Shown: piece after piece, positions 44,501-56,108 of the stretch
How positions within the stretch are numbered: position 1 is the first letter of the stretch
Layout of the letters: every line of letters starts with the position of its first letter
Assembly (NCBI RefSeq): GCF_018446385.1
Contig: NW_024589887.1
Span: 23,501-87,500 of the forward strand
Direction: 5' to 3'
Origin: Zingiber officinale
Taxonomy: Eukaryota; Streptophyta; Magnoliopsida; Zingiberales; Zingiberaceae
Length of the DNA stretch: 64,000 nucleotides
Program-made: the position numbers and the translations under genes
Notes under the pieces: generated by a model
What the model was told of the DNA's origin: nothing
Seen by the model: the letters and a program-made list of their open reading frames with translations, nothing else
Database searches by the model: none

Positions 44501-44860
44501 GTTGAATTTTGTGTTGTTGTGGTGTTGTATAAGGCCTAGCCGGCTAGCGGTGTGTTGTTTTAGTTTGTATGGGATTTTTTTTTATCATTTTTTCATTGTG
44601 TTGATTGATAGTACAACCGAATGAGTTTATATATAACTGCGTGATTATGTTTATTTTGTTCCAGCTGAGTGGGCTGAATATATAACTGCGTGGTTGTGTA
44701 TATATTCCAGCCATGTGTGTTGATGATTATGTTGAATATGTTTATATGTTGATGTATATAGTTGTGTATGCATATATGATTCATATTGTCACCGATATAT
44801 GGGAGATACTGCCGGATTTTTGTCTGGCAGGGACTTCTCTGGGGGCATGACATCGATAAG
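41525..44860. other. 3.3 kb non-coding block, possibly a long LTR
   Basis: No recognised coding domain. There is a GC-rich, CpG-containing part at about 41950-42700, then T-rich DNA. Around 43510-43700 a motif is repeated three times (CGACCACTCGAGAAAGTGG; CGGCCACTCATGGGTAGTGG; CGATCACTCGAGAGTTGTGG). TGTAAGATCTGACAATTC at 41743 could be an LTR start. The overall texture resembles the very long LTRs of some gypsy chromoviruses, but no ends, primer site or target duplication were proven. A 127-codon frame at 42306-42689 is not convincing as a gene. Confidence 0.3.
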
Positions 44861-47360
44861 GTCTATCAAGGTAGTGGATTTGATCATTGGGGATCCAATA
44901 TTGACCAAGTCCAACTTGATTAATCAAGTTTGACTTGGGGACCCATACTTGGACTATTTTTCTATTTATTTCATTTACAAATGATAAGTAGGATCTATTT
45001 TTTTGTTTAGCCTTAAACCCAAGTCCGGACCTGTTGTATACGACTTTTATTTTCCAAGAATCATATCAAGATTCTTGGAATCCAAGGTGAACTATTACAA
45101 TATATTCTTTAGTTCCTTGACTTGATTTTTCAGGCTGAAATTTTTTTCCTCATGCTTTTGAACTTGAGTTAAAGTTCTAGTTTGAATGGTGTCAATCAGG
45201 GTTAGTTACTTTTTTAAGGATGGTTACCTCCTTTTGAAGTGATTTGACTCGGACGTTGGATTTTGCCAATTTACGCATAGGATAGTTAACTAAATTACGT
45301 AATTTATTTAATTGAGAGGTTCTTACAGTGAGATTATGCCCTTCGGAAATGGATACGGATCCGTGGTTTCTCTCGGATTCTGTTTCCGATTCACTCTCGG
45401 TTTTGGACTCGTCAACTTGTTCCCGAGCCGTAAGCGCGAGGAAGCTCGTCTGTTCGAGTTCTTCATCAGAGTCTTCTGAAGAAGACTCATCCCACGTCAC
45501 CTGCAGTGCTTTATTCTTCCTTTGCTTCTTCGTTTCCTTTTGGTTCAGACAATTGGCTTTGATGTACCCCTTTTTGTTGCAGTTGTAGCAGGTTACTTCG
45601 GACTTCACTTTTGGACTCGATTACACCTTCTTGGACTGAATCACTTTCTTGATGTCCTTCTTAGTGAACCCTTTTTTTTTTTTTTTGTAGAGTTTACGTA
45701 CAAGGTTGACAAGTTCGGCTGTTATCTCATCGTTGTTGTCTTCTGAGTTCGATTCATCTTCAGACTCGGGTTCAGTTCTTTGTTTTGCTTTTGATTCCCG
45801 CATTCTATTTGTTCCTGCAATCGAAGTAATACCTTTCTCGACCCGAGTAGTATTAATCTGCTCATGTAACTCAAATTCAGAAAATAATTCATCTAATTTG
45901 ATTAACAACAAATCCATGACGTCGCGATTTTCCACCTTCTGTCCGATCGCGTGGAATCCGTTCAGTAAATCTTGTATGCGAGCATGAAGTTAGCTCGCTA
46001 ATGTTGGAACCCCAAGGTTGTTTTGGTGTGATCAACAAGTTAAGTTAGGTTATGTGTGTTTTTAACCTTGTATCTAAGTGTGCAGGAGCTTAGGAGCACA
46101 GGTAGTCGAGTGGAAGACGCAGCTAGCGAGAAGGATGACACGCGGTGCATCCGAGGGACGAGGCGCTGCAGAAGAGTACACCGGTGGATGAGAAGGAAGC
46201 GTGCGGTGGTTCCGAGGGACGAGAAGCTGGAGCGGAAGACTGCTTAGGGAGCAAGAGACGCAGCTAGTGAGAAGGTCGGCACGGGGTGCGATCGAGGGAC
46301 GAAGACTACGGACGAGTACGTTGGCGGACGAAAAGGAAGCACACGACGATTCCGAGGGACGAGAAGCCGGAGCGGAAGCTTGCTCGAGAAGACTGGAAGT
46401 AGGGTTCGGATTAGCCATATTCCAAATGGCAGAGATCACCGAAGCGAGTGGAACCGGATCAGAAGGCCCGGACTGAAATAGTCAACATAGGTTGACTTTG
46501 GGGTCGCGGGCGCCCGGACAAGAATTTCATCCAGATCGCGATCAAACTGCAATCTGTGTGTAGGGGATAAAATTTTATCCCCCCAGGGAGCCTGAAACCC
46601 TTCGGGGTGCCCTGACCAAGGCTATAAATACAGCCTTGGTCCAGAAGCTTTCAATCAACACAAGTAATTCATTTCCAACACTTGTACGCTTTATTTCTAG
46701 ATTAGCTTCTCTGTTTTGCGCTTCATTGCTGTAAGAGGCTTCTCCGCCTAAAAGAGATAGTTAGTGTGACACTTTCCTTGGATTAACAACCTCCCCGGTT
46801 GTAACCAAGTAAATCACAGTGTGCCTCTTCTTTATTATTCTCTGTCTGTTTATTTTATACAAGTGTTATTTTGTTGAGAGTTCGAGAAAGGTTGTGCTTT
46901 TATTTTTGTCAGGCAATTCAACCTCTCTTCTAGCCGGCCCCAGCGGTCCAACAGCTAACTCACTTTCCTGTATTTTTATATTATATAACTTATTCAAAAT
47001 TAAATCACGTTTATTTAGTTTCGTGTCGGAAGTTCCCTCGTGCAGCTCGATCAGCTTCTCCCATAGTTCTTTCACGCTTGAGAACGAGCTAACTCGGTTC
47101 AGCTCTTCCTTTGTCAGCCTGCATTGTAGAGTCTGGGTAGCTTTTGCATCAACCTCGATTCTTTTTCTAGTTGGTGCATCCCATTTGTCGCATGGGATAA
47201 GGACTTCATCTTCGGTGGGATAAGAGAATCCCGTCTGGATAATTATCCACATCTTGACTTGCGTCCTAAGGTGGTAATCCATTCAACTTTTCCAGTATCC
47301 AAAGTCGTCGCCTGTGAAGAGGGGTGGCCGAGCAGTGCTATATCCCTCTTGGTAGGCCAT
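44861..47360 (-). pseudogene. SIRE-like copia gag (and downstream linker), interrupted by a solo LTR
   Basis: From an ATG at 47360 the minus strand gives MAYQEGYSTARPPLFTGDD, FGYWKS then a stop where the family has Arg or Lys, and WDAPTRKRIEVDAKATQTLQ, LTKEELNRVSSFSSVKELWE, KLIELHEGTSDTKLNKRDLI. It breaks at the 46002-46953 solo LTR and resumes with LHARI-like DNA, VENRDVMDLLLIK, an acidic stretch, RKLYKKKKKGFTKKDIKKVI, a zinc-knuckle CYNCNKKGYIKANC (Ile where His is expected), a Ser/Asp/Glu-rich region and a coiled coil (LVNYPMRKLAKSNVRVKSLQ) to 45192. To 44861 degraded matches continue (LDMILGK, then SKYGSPSQT). A primer site and LTR lie just upstream at 47616. Confidence 0.8.
46002..46953 (+). 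mobile_element. Solo copia LTR inside the gag relic
   Basis: It begins TGTTGGAACCCCAAGG, ends GCGGTCCAACA, and is flanked by GCTAA on both sides (45997-46001 and 46954-46958). A plus-strand TATA (GGCTATAAATACAGCC) is near 46620. Removing it rejoins the gag reading. Its orientation is opposite to the host element, and it contains the same GGGCGCCCGG motif as the neighbouring copia LTRs. Confidence 0.9.
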
Positions 47361-47615
47361 TAAAGATCTTGCACACACAAAAAAAAAAGAGAAAACTTGT
47401 TCCAAGACTTGGTATTTGATTAGTAGTGCGGGATTAAGAAAATAAATACGCGAACTCGAGTGGTGTTGCACCAGCTTCGAGAGGAAATTTCGATTACGAT
47501 AAAACGATCGGAATACGACAATTGTACAATTCCGATTGAATCCGAAAAAGAACAAAAAAGAAAAATACCACGAAAAATTGCTTGAATGGTGATTTCACTG
47601 ATTCGAAGCGACCCC

Positions 47616-48797
47616 GCTCTGATACCAATTATAGGATCGAAAAGCGCTAGAGGGGAGGGGGGTGAATAGCGCTCGTGGCTTTCACTTTCGTTTGTTTAAA
47701 ACAATTGACTTAATACGCAGCGGAATAATAAAACACAAATGCAAACACCAAGATTTTACTTGGTTCGGAGCCCGTGACGACTCCTACTCCAAAGCCCGAA
47801 CGTAAGAGTACTTTCGATGGACAATCACTATAGTTTCGGAAATATTACAAAAGATTACAACAATTAAAGCACTACCAAATATTATACTGACAACAAGGAA
47901 ATCTGAAATCGAAAGCTTATGGTCGTTGGAGTAGAGTTAGGACTTCGTCGGATCGATTTGGTTGCAACACAAGAAAGAAGGATTGCAAGTATTTTTCATA
48001 CTTGTTTCTCTACTCGACCCAACTTTAAATAGCCCATTGAGGACGCCTCCAATAACCATAGGAGGTGCCTCCAGCAGAGATTTCTATCCCTTTTCCGTCG
48101 GAGAAGATAGCCTCTGTACCTGCTGTGCTTACCCACCCGAAGGCGCCTCCAAGCTCCATGGATGGCGCCTCCCATCCAGCACTCAAGGCGCCTTCAGTAG
48201 CCTTGGAGGGTGCCCCTGGCCGCCTTCTTGCGCACCTTCTGCCAAGCCACCTGAGGCACCTCTAAGATCCATGGAGGGCGCCTAGGACACTGTTCATCCG
48301 AGCCTTTTAAGCCTTTTTCGTTTCCTGCAAGATACGTTAGTCCCAAAATACCAAGTATGCCCTGTAACACAAAGTTAACACAATAACATAAGATAAATAC
48401 AAGTATTTGATAGTAATTAGACTGTCCGGTTCTGACTTCAAATTTTACCTCCGGAAACCCTAGGTCGAATCGACGCTTACTGTTCCCTCATCGGGGAACA
48501 CGTTCTCACCTACTCCTCTCAGGAGAGTTTACCTGTTGCCAAACCAATCCTCTAGACCGACTGGGCTTTTGCTCAGCGTCCGAGTCTTCAGATTTTTCCG
48601 CTGGAGGTTTGATTCCTGACCCGTCCAGTCTTCCACCTGGTTCGCGACCACCAGGATTTTCACCTAGAGTCCCCGACTCTAGGATTTTGTCCAAAGATCC
48701 TCGACCCGCCAAGACTTTCTACCTAGGGTTATCATCCCCTAGAATCTAGGGTTACCTCCCCATAGAGTTTTCCATTTGCCTAACCACAGTAAAAACT
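47616..48797 (-). mobile_element. Copia primer site and partial LTR
   Basis: The minus strand has TGGTATCAGAGC (47616-47627), an exact copia primer site, two bases inside an LTR whose end has lost the terminal CA (CGATCCTATA). The LTR runs right with GCGCTAGAGGGG, the usual block before GGGGGGTGAATAGCGC, and GGCGCCTCCAA-type repeats at 48050-48290. It is cut at about 48797 by another, related LTR-like sequence. Confidence 0.65.
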
Positions 48798-49600
48798 GTA
48801 GGTGCAGCGGAGGCCGGCAAGAGGGGGTGAATTGCTTCTGAAAAAATTAAAACTACCCTCCTCGGAGTTTTCAACTCAAAATAAAAGCAATAGTAAATAA
48901 TAACAAATAAATTATCAGAAACGAAAAGAGACTCAGCTATTTACTTGGTTACAACCAAGAAGGTTGTTAATCCAAGGCAGTACGAAAAAATGCACTGAAG
49001 AATCTCCTTCTCTGAAGGCGGAGAAGCCTTTTACACTTTGGAAGCTTAGAACTATTGCTAGGAAAGACTACACAGTTGATTTCTTGAGTTGTATTGTATT
49101 TCCTAGTTCCAGGGGCCTTTATATAGCTCCTAGAAAGTTTATCCTGAGGGTCCAAGTCGCCTCCAACAAGGTTCAAGGTGCCTCCAGCTCGGTCAGCGGA
49201 TAAAATTTTATCCACAGCGCAAACGGTCATTTTGACCACTCGGAGGCGCCTTAAACCAGATTGAAGGCGCCTCCAATGTGGAGGCGCCTCCAATGCTGTT
49301 TAAGGTGCCTCCAAGGTGGAGGCGCCTCTAGCACTGGTTTAAGGCGCTTTGAGCTTTATTTTCAGCCCACTTTCTCCTTTGCTTTGACTTCCGATGCTCT
49401 GATCTTTTGGGTGATTTCGGCCAACCGGAAATATTGAGGAATTTTACAACATTTTTCCCCCTTAATTGCTCTTTTAATTTGATGGCTCTCAAGCATCAAG
49501 ATAGACTTGAAATCGGCCGTATTTTACTCATTTTATTTAGAATACTATGTAATTAATTAAATATTAATCATCCACTTAATCTTGGTTTACCATTATATCC
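48798..49600 (-). mobile_element. Second related LTR-like sequence
   Basis: TGTAGGTGCAGCGGAGGCCG then AAGAGGGGGTGAATTGC corresponds to the end of the LTRs at 40193 and 47630, followed by the same arrangement (ACTTGGTTACAACCAAG, GGAATTAG-type leader, a TATA-like TATATAAAGGCC complement near 49122) and many GGCGCCTCC copies at 49140-49350. The far end was not located. Confidence 0.5.
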
Positions 49601-49714
49601 TGGTAAACAAACGATCCACAACAAACTCTAAGCACAATCGGAGATGGGATGAATCTATTTTAAGAAAACTATTTGAAAGCAAACCACGGATCTTCCACTC
49701 AGGAGCACTCACCT

Positions 49715-49985
49715 TCCCGTCAGACTCGAGCAGTCGTGAGTCGGGAGTCGGGAGTCGGCACTCGGAGTCGACAATCAGAGTCGACAATCGGAGTCGGACT
49801 CTGTAATCGGGAGTCCGCACTCGGATTCGACACTCAAACTCAGTACTCGGACTCAACAGTCGAACTCGACAATCGACAACTCGGCAGTCGACAAATCGGC
49901 AGTCGATGACTCGACAGTCGACGACTTGGAGTCGAACTCGACAGTCGACGACTTGGTAGTCGGACTCGAGAGCCGGACATCCAAG
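49715..49985. repeat. GACTCG/CGAGTC-based degenerate minisatellite
   Basis: About 270 bp built of short units around (A/G)GTCG(G/A)(C/A)(T/A), for example GAGTCGGGAGTCGGGAGTCG, then GAGTCGACAATCGGAGTCGG, then CGACAGTCGACGACTTGG. Units are 6-18 bp and highly degenerate, leaving both strands largely free of stops (minus frame rich in DCRVVDCRV). Confidence 0.8.
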
Positions 49986-50086
49986 GCATCCCAATTTTTG
50001 AAGTCAACTTAGTCATCCTAAACAGCTCTTCCTACCTTACTTGACACCTGAGAATACCTACTTAGGCCATCTCAACAACATGGTTG

Positions 50087-50621
50087 TAGATTTCGACCAA
50101 AGCAGCGCCTAAGCGCTAGGTGGCACCTAGTTGAACTGAAAACCCTCTATTCGGCCAAAGTAGGCGTCACTGGCGACTTGTTCGGTCTAGACGCAATCTA
50201 GACTAAATAGGTGATTTATATTTTTTTTAATTTTGGACTAATTAATTTTTTTATAAATATTCATGGCTACTAAACAGTTGCTACAACTGTTACTAAACAA
50301 ACTACTAAAATATTTAGTAGTGATTTTATAAATTTAGAATAATGTTCTTTCATTTTTAATTGAAAGGTTGTTTAATTATATTCATTATATTTAAATTTTA
50401 ATTGAAAACTAGCTTAATTTGATAAAAATTAAATTCAATAGATATTAAATTATAGTACAATGAGTTCAAAATAATGAACTTTTCAAGTGGATTTGAACTA
50501 CTTTTTGTCTTCCAACCTAAAAATAGTTAAAAAAAAAAACATAAATATTAATATTGGAACACTAAATATTGCTCCAAAATAATTTATAATTATAAATAAT
50601 ATTAATTTTATTAATGCTGAA

Positions 50622-50665
<44 letters not shown>

Positions 50666-50748
50666 TAAGTACTAGAACACTTAAGCGCCACCTAGACGCT
50701 CTAGGCGCCAGTCGAGACTAGCGCCCGACTGGCGCCTAACGCTTTCTA
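50087..50748. mobile_element. MITE-like element with GGCGCC-rich inverted ends
   Basis: The left end (TAGATTTCGACCAAAGCAGC then GCCTAAGCGCTAGGTGGC) and the right end read in reverse (TAGAAAGCGTTAGGCGCC, then GCGTCTAGGTGGCGC) are similar inverted termini enclosing AT-rich non-coding DNA with a (TA)n run at about 50627-50661. The flanks CATGGTTG and CATTGCTT could be a decayed 8 bp duplication, which would point to hAT. Confidence 0.5.
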
Positions 50749-50997
50749 CATTGCTTGATGGATAAGTTGAAATTGATTGTGTAATTTCAATTTAACTACA
50801 ATTCCTCAATATATCCGGCAGATTATCCAACAATAAAATCCCGTGTTACCAAAGTAGACGCAAATGTTGAGTGTCATCGAGAGTGTATGTGAAGAACCGC
50901 AATGTTAGGGAATTTATTATCATTTGATCCAGAGATTGATAGAACATTTCATAAGATTAAGAGAACCGATGTCTATGAAGATTTTTGTTGTAGTGCA

Positions 50998-51252
50998 TGT
51001 TAACATCTATGAAAAGTATAAATAAATAATGAACACTATATTTGAACTTTTTGCAATATCAAAAATCCATAGGAACTGATATGGATGCAATCGGAGCTCC
51101 CTAGGTCCATTAGTGGGTTTTAGTCAAAACTCACTGATGGACCTAGAGAGCTCCGATTGTATCCCTTTCAGTTCCTATAGATTTCTGATATTGCAAGAAG
51201 TTCAAAGATGATGTTCACTATTTATTTAGGCTTTTCATAGATATTAACATGT
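50998..51252. repeat. Long imperfect palindrome (arms ~125 bp)
   Basis: From CATGTTAACATCTATGAAAA at the left to TTTTCATAGATATTAACATG at the right the two halves are imperfect inverted copies, meeting near 51125 in GTCAAAACTCACTGATGGAC. Inside are ATCGGAGCTC and GAGCTCCGAT and GCAATATCA with TGATATTGC. This is typical of a foldback MITE. Confidence 0.8.
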
Positions 51253-51460
51253 AAAAATAAAAAATCAGCAAAAAACTCCACGTTGGGCCTGATATGAACT
51301 CATATTAGGCCCAACGTGGGCCTGATATGGAATGATATCAGCCCAACGTGGTCCATCAGTGGATTTTGACCGAAACCCATTGATCGACCTAGAGAGCTCC
51401 GATTACACTCATTTTAGTTCCAGTGGATTTCTGAAATTACAAGGAGTTCAAATATGCTAT
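51253..51460. repeat. Further palindromic units of the same family
   Basis: CACGTTGGGCCTGATATGA pairs with TCATATTAGGCCCAACGTG, and a second pair, CCACGTTGGGCTGATATCA type, overlaps it. A third copy of the palindrome arm (GACCTAGAGAGCTCCGATTA) follows at about 51385. Confidence 0.7.
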
Positions 51461-52769
51461 TCATTGTTTAATTTTGCTTCTTCGAATGTATTAAATGTTG
51501 TTAAAAAATTGACTAATGTTATTCATATGTTCTGCCAATAAAAAAAGAGAAGAGAGAGAGAGAGAAATATAGTGAAGAAAAGAAAACGGTAGAAAAAGTT
51601 AAATTGTCAGAAGGGTAAAATAGGAAATGCATTTAAAAAAGTGTGTTCTTTGGTAAATATTAAAATAACATACGCCTTTTGGTAAATTTAAATCTCTACG
51701 TGCGCTCTTTGGTAAATTGCTGAATTTTATTTATGAAAAATATTTACAATTTTATTTTATTTACACATCGATAATAGTTCATTTTATTTGCCAATTCATA
51801 AGATTAAGGGATGCGATGATAAATTTATGATTTATTGTTTTAATTATAATTTTAAAAAATAATAAATGATACACTTTACATAGAATAATTATAAATGTAC
51901 ATTAAATATAATTATAATACAACTATTCGAATAATCACGAATTGGATTAAAAAATATGGCAAGGAATTGATTTTGAAATCTTATAAACACATAAGCTGAG
52001 CTTTATAATTTATTACTAAAATTTTTGAACTTTTAAAATTTTAAATATGGATTGGTTTGTTTTTTTTCATTTAATTATTAAATATATTTAACTTTTTAAT
52101 TATGAAAATAAATTAAACAAATTAAGCATAAAAAAAACTAATGTAATGTAGTTTCCCATCATCCATGAGGATAAATTATAACGGGCGGTCCAGAAATCCA
52201 GTGTCTTTTAATTGTACCTTCTATTTGGAGAAAAAATTTCTATAAATACACTGTAAATGAGAATCGAACTGTTTATGTCTAGGTGACAACTGGATGTCAT
52301 TCCACTGCAGTATAATCCCAAGGATAAAAATAATTAACTAGGATGCACAGGAGCTCCCTGCCATTGTGGAGGGAGTTCCTTTATTAATTTTGAGGAAGAG
52401 GCTCATGGAGCCGTGTCTTAATTTTTTTATTAAATATTTTTATTTCCATTTTTAAAAATGAAATAAAATAATAAAAAAACGAATGTAAATTTTTAGCCAT
52501 GGAACCAATTACTAATTTTTTTTTATGGTTGTTCAACCGTCAAAAGTTTTTTTTATTTAAAGGATTATCTATAAATATATTCTCAACCTTTCATTCTTTT
52601 TGTTATTTTCTTAATGTTCAACGTCTTTCAACCAAGGAAATATCTGATTTATTTTAACTAAAAATCCAAATCGATTTATGATCCTTAAATTCAAGTGAAA
52701 TGAATTGATGGAAGATATAAAAGATATAGATGAATAAAGAATGTTTCGACTATATGAAACCATTACAAA
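51461..52769. other. AT-rich, nothing recognised
   Basis: Low-GC DNA with short purine runs (GAGAGAGAGAGAG near 51555). No coding similarity was found. Confidence 0.45.
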
Positions 52770-53722
52770 CATAGAACACAGAGAAGAAGATATTTTAATT
52801 GAGATCATGCCGAATTGCTCATTTTTTCACTGATTACTTATCTGATCAGCCAATATATACTAATGATATATTCTAATGTTGATTTCGAATGCAAAGAGGA
52901 CTAATCTTTCATATAGTCGATATAAAAAATCATTAAGAATTTTTTCAATGGAAGGTTAATGCCACGAGAAAAAAAAAGTTTATTATCATTTCAAAAATGC
53001 ACGACGACTATTTATCAATTGGCATATAGAATCCATGCTGATCATTATAATGAACACCTAAAAATTACTAAAACAACTATCTTTCAATGGTTATGAACTC
53101 TTATTGACATATAATTGAAGTATTTCGGACCCAATATTTGAGAAAATTCAATGTTGGTTGAAATGCATGAGTAGAGACACGACATCCTAGCATGTTGGGT
53201 AATATTAATTGTATACATGAATAGTGAAAAAATTATCCCGTTACTTGAAAATGCCAATTTACTCAGAGAGATTATGATGTCCAATAATTGTGCTTCAAGT
53301 AGTCACATTTGTAGATTTATAGATGTGATATATTTTTTTGAGATTGCAGAGTTGTATAATGATATCAATGTGCTTAACAAATTACGATTATTCAATAACA
53401 TCTTGCAAGAAAATACATATGAGGTTAATTTTATGGTTAGCAATACAAAATATGCAGAAGGATACTATTTTACTAATGAGATTTATAAAAAATGGATTAC
53501 TTTTGTTAAGAGCTTTCTATACTCCAAGGATCCCAGAGAAAAATATTTAAGGGACGATAAGAGACAGCAAGAAAGGATGTAGAATGAGCATTTGGGGTGT
53601 TCCAATCTCGATGAACAATTATTAGAGGTTCAGGATAATTTTGGTATAGAAATAATTTAAAGGACATCATATATACGTGTATTATTTTGTACAACATGAT
53701 TATTGAAAATGAGTGATATGTA
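52770..53722 (+). pseudogene. PIF/Harbinger-type transposase-derived gene, heavily mutated
   Basis: Reading through frameshifts, plus-strand blocks follow the plant HARBI1-like nuclease (Plant_tran) in order: QPIYTNDIF with FRMQR, KVNATRKKK, QLAYRIHADHYNEHLKITKT and TIFQWL, FGPNI / TQYLRK, MLGNINCIHE (the first catalytic Asp of the family's MLGSIDCMHW block appears as Asn), ELYNDINVLNKLRLFNNIL (catalytic Asp of LNDINVLDRS retained), YEVNFMVSNTKYAEGYYFTN, IYKKWITFVKSF, KRQQERM, and finally YTCIILYNMIIENE. At least six stops or shifts interrupt it. It is inactive. Terminal repeats were not found. Confidence 0.8.
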
Positions 53723-54775
53723 ATCCATTAGTCTAATGATAAAAGAAATTCTTTATTATAAATATTTCAAGGTTTCACCTAAGAATTTTAAAAATATCTT
53801 TAGAAAAATTGTCAGCTATGTGATAATAAATTGTATTATCAACTTCAAGTCGACTTGGTCCGATCCAATAAATTTGGATACGTTATAATTGTAATTAATA
53901 AAAAATAATGTATTAATTGTAATACAAATACTAACTTTTTTTAATTATTAATATTATTTAAATGAATAATTTATGAAATTAAATTTTATACAAATTTAAT
54001 TATATATAATATAGAATATGAATGGAAGATAACAATATATATTTAAAAAAATATGAGACCTAAAAAAAATATTTGAAAGATAATTTTTTTCCATAGAGAT
54101 TATATAAAGTTTTTATTTAATAATAATAATAATTATTATTATTATTTTATAAAATGATCGTGACAAGAAATGAGATCATGTACAACATAAGGAGATTATA
54201 AAAAAAAGTCGAATACACTAACTTCGATTAGTAACGTATAGTGCAGTAACGTTTAATGGTGTATGTTGACGGTTTGTCAGTGACTTGGTGCAGTTGCGTA
54301 TAACGGTTCAATAGCGTCTGATGCACGCGACTTTATACTTGTGTTGCACGTAATCTGCCGAGGCCTTGTCAGATCGAAAACGGCTTTATTTCAAATTTGA
54401 GCCGCATTTTTTCTTAGCATCGATTCACGCGATACTCATGTTTTTATTTCGCTTGTCCTAAATAGAAGGGCAGATGCAAGCAAAAACCGGCATCGTCACA
54501 GTCGCTCCATTCTTGTTTTTCCATTATCTTCACTTTCGAAGCTCCGTTCTCAATATTGTTATAAATCAGTCATCTATCAGGTAACTTTTAATTTCTTTTA
54601 ATCATTACTTATGTTTGGTATTTGGTTGAAATAGCTTACAATTTAGAAATACCATAAGTTTAATTTATTGTTCATCGTTTCTTTTAAATTCAATATTGAA
54701 GTTAATATTATTAAGCTAATTACATGGATATTTTTAGTTACTATCAAGTTTTTGTAATCTTAGTCACTGTAAACA
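53723..54775. other. AT-rich intergenic DNA
   Basis: Nothing recognisable; short AT/TA runs, including (AAT/ATT)n near 54120-54145. Confidence 0.4.
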
Positions 54776-55159
54776 TTGAAAACACTGAAAAAATGTGACC
54801 ACCGACGCTATATTCTGCTCCGGATAGGAATGTCCTTCCCATCTGCAAAGGGAGGGGAGGGATGGAGAATGTCGGAGAAGGGGATAGGGAAACCCAGCTC
54901 CTCCGGGGGTTGCTGTGGTTCCTTCTTCATTCTAGGTTTAAGGTTTGATTCTTCACCCCTACGCACGAAGAGGAGGTTAGTCGAGGACGGAGTTGAGCGA
55001 CCGGGGAAGCTGAGTTATTCCGAAATGCTAGCTTGGGGTCGGTCGTTCCAAAATTCGGATGGGGCCATTGTCCGAATTCCGAATCCGAAACCGATCTTGA
55101 GTTCCCTCAATCTACCGCCGGAGGAAGGGGTGGATGGCCGCCGGAGGAGGAAGGGGTAG
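54776..55159 (+). CDS. Unrecognised 127-codon frame, doubtful
   Basis: A GC-richer island in AT-rich DNA with an open frame (MKTLKKCDHRRYILLRIGMS ... LPPEEGVDGRRRRKG). No domain is recognised. Near its end a 24 bp piece is duplicated (GGAGGAAGGGGTGGATGGCC, then GGAGGAAGGGGTAGATGGCC). The composition resembles a first exon or 5' region of a decayed gene, but nothing confirms translation. Confidence 0.2.
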   Translation: MKTLKKCDHRRYILLRIGMSFPSAKGGEGWRMSEKGIGKPSSSGGCCGSFFILGLRFDSSPLRTKRRLVEDGVERPGKLSYSEMLAWGRSFQNSDGAIVRIPNPKPILSSLNLPPEEGVDGRRRRKG

Positions 55160-55943
55160 ATGGCCGCCGTATCTTTTGCTGCTGCAAGGGTGAGTGATTG
55201 GTGAAAAGCCGAGGACGCGTATTTTTTGGGTCAAAGGATTTGGATGGATAATATGGGGCAGGGATTTTTATGCAACGATCCTGCCAGCTACCCTCAATCA
55301 ATTAATTATTATCATTTTTAACATAAATACAATTCAATTAATCGAATTGGATTACATGCTCGCATATTTAATTTATGCATGCCGTTTCAATTAATTATTC
55401 AATTAATCGATTGAGATGTCATAGTGGTCAGGGTCATACGACACAGTGGCTACTGACCCTAAACGAGGATTAAAATATATAATCAAAAAAATACCAAAAC
55501 CCACAGCAACCGCCGACGGCTGTCATTGACTGTCATTCACGTTCACCGAGGCAAGAAAAATTGTGTACCTTCTATTTTATTCTTTCCTCTCAAATATTGT
55601 GACATGATTTCCCATTGAGATGTCACGTCCCGTCACCATCGGTTTCCTCCTCGCCTCCCTTCCATCTTGACAACACCCATCAAGTTGTCGCGCAAAGTGA
55701 AAGGAGAGACGCGAGAGGAAGGGAAAAAAAACTAATAAAAAATAAAAACTAAAAATAATTATAAATCAATTGTAATAACGGCTTTCTTAATGTCAGACTA
55801 AAAAACTAAAATTATCATTAAACATTCTTCTGCTTAGTGCATTCGGACACGATCCGATTTATTTTTTCAGTAAATTTTATTGATTAAAATCTGACTAATT
55901 AGTAATGATTTATAATATATATATATATAATATTAAAATATTC

Positions 55944-55991
<48 letters not shown>

Positions 55992-56073
55992 TTTAACTGA
56001 TCGACCATTTAACATTACTCATATCTTTTTCCCACAGATTTGATTTATTCGATTTGAGTTATATATTGTTTTT

Positions 56074-56108
<35 letters not shown>

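Noticed and set aside
53217-53582. The 121-codon frame as an independent host gene
   Set aside because: It is the best-preserved part of the Harbinger-type transposase relic; conserved blocks continue on both sides in other frames.
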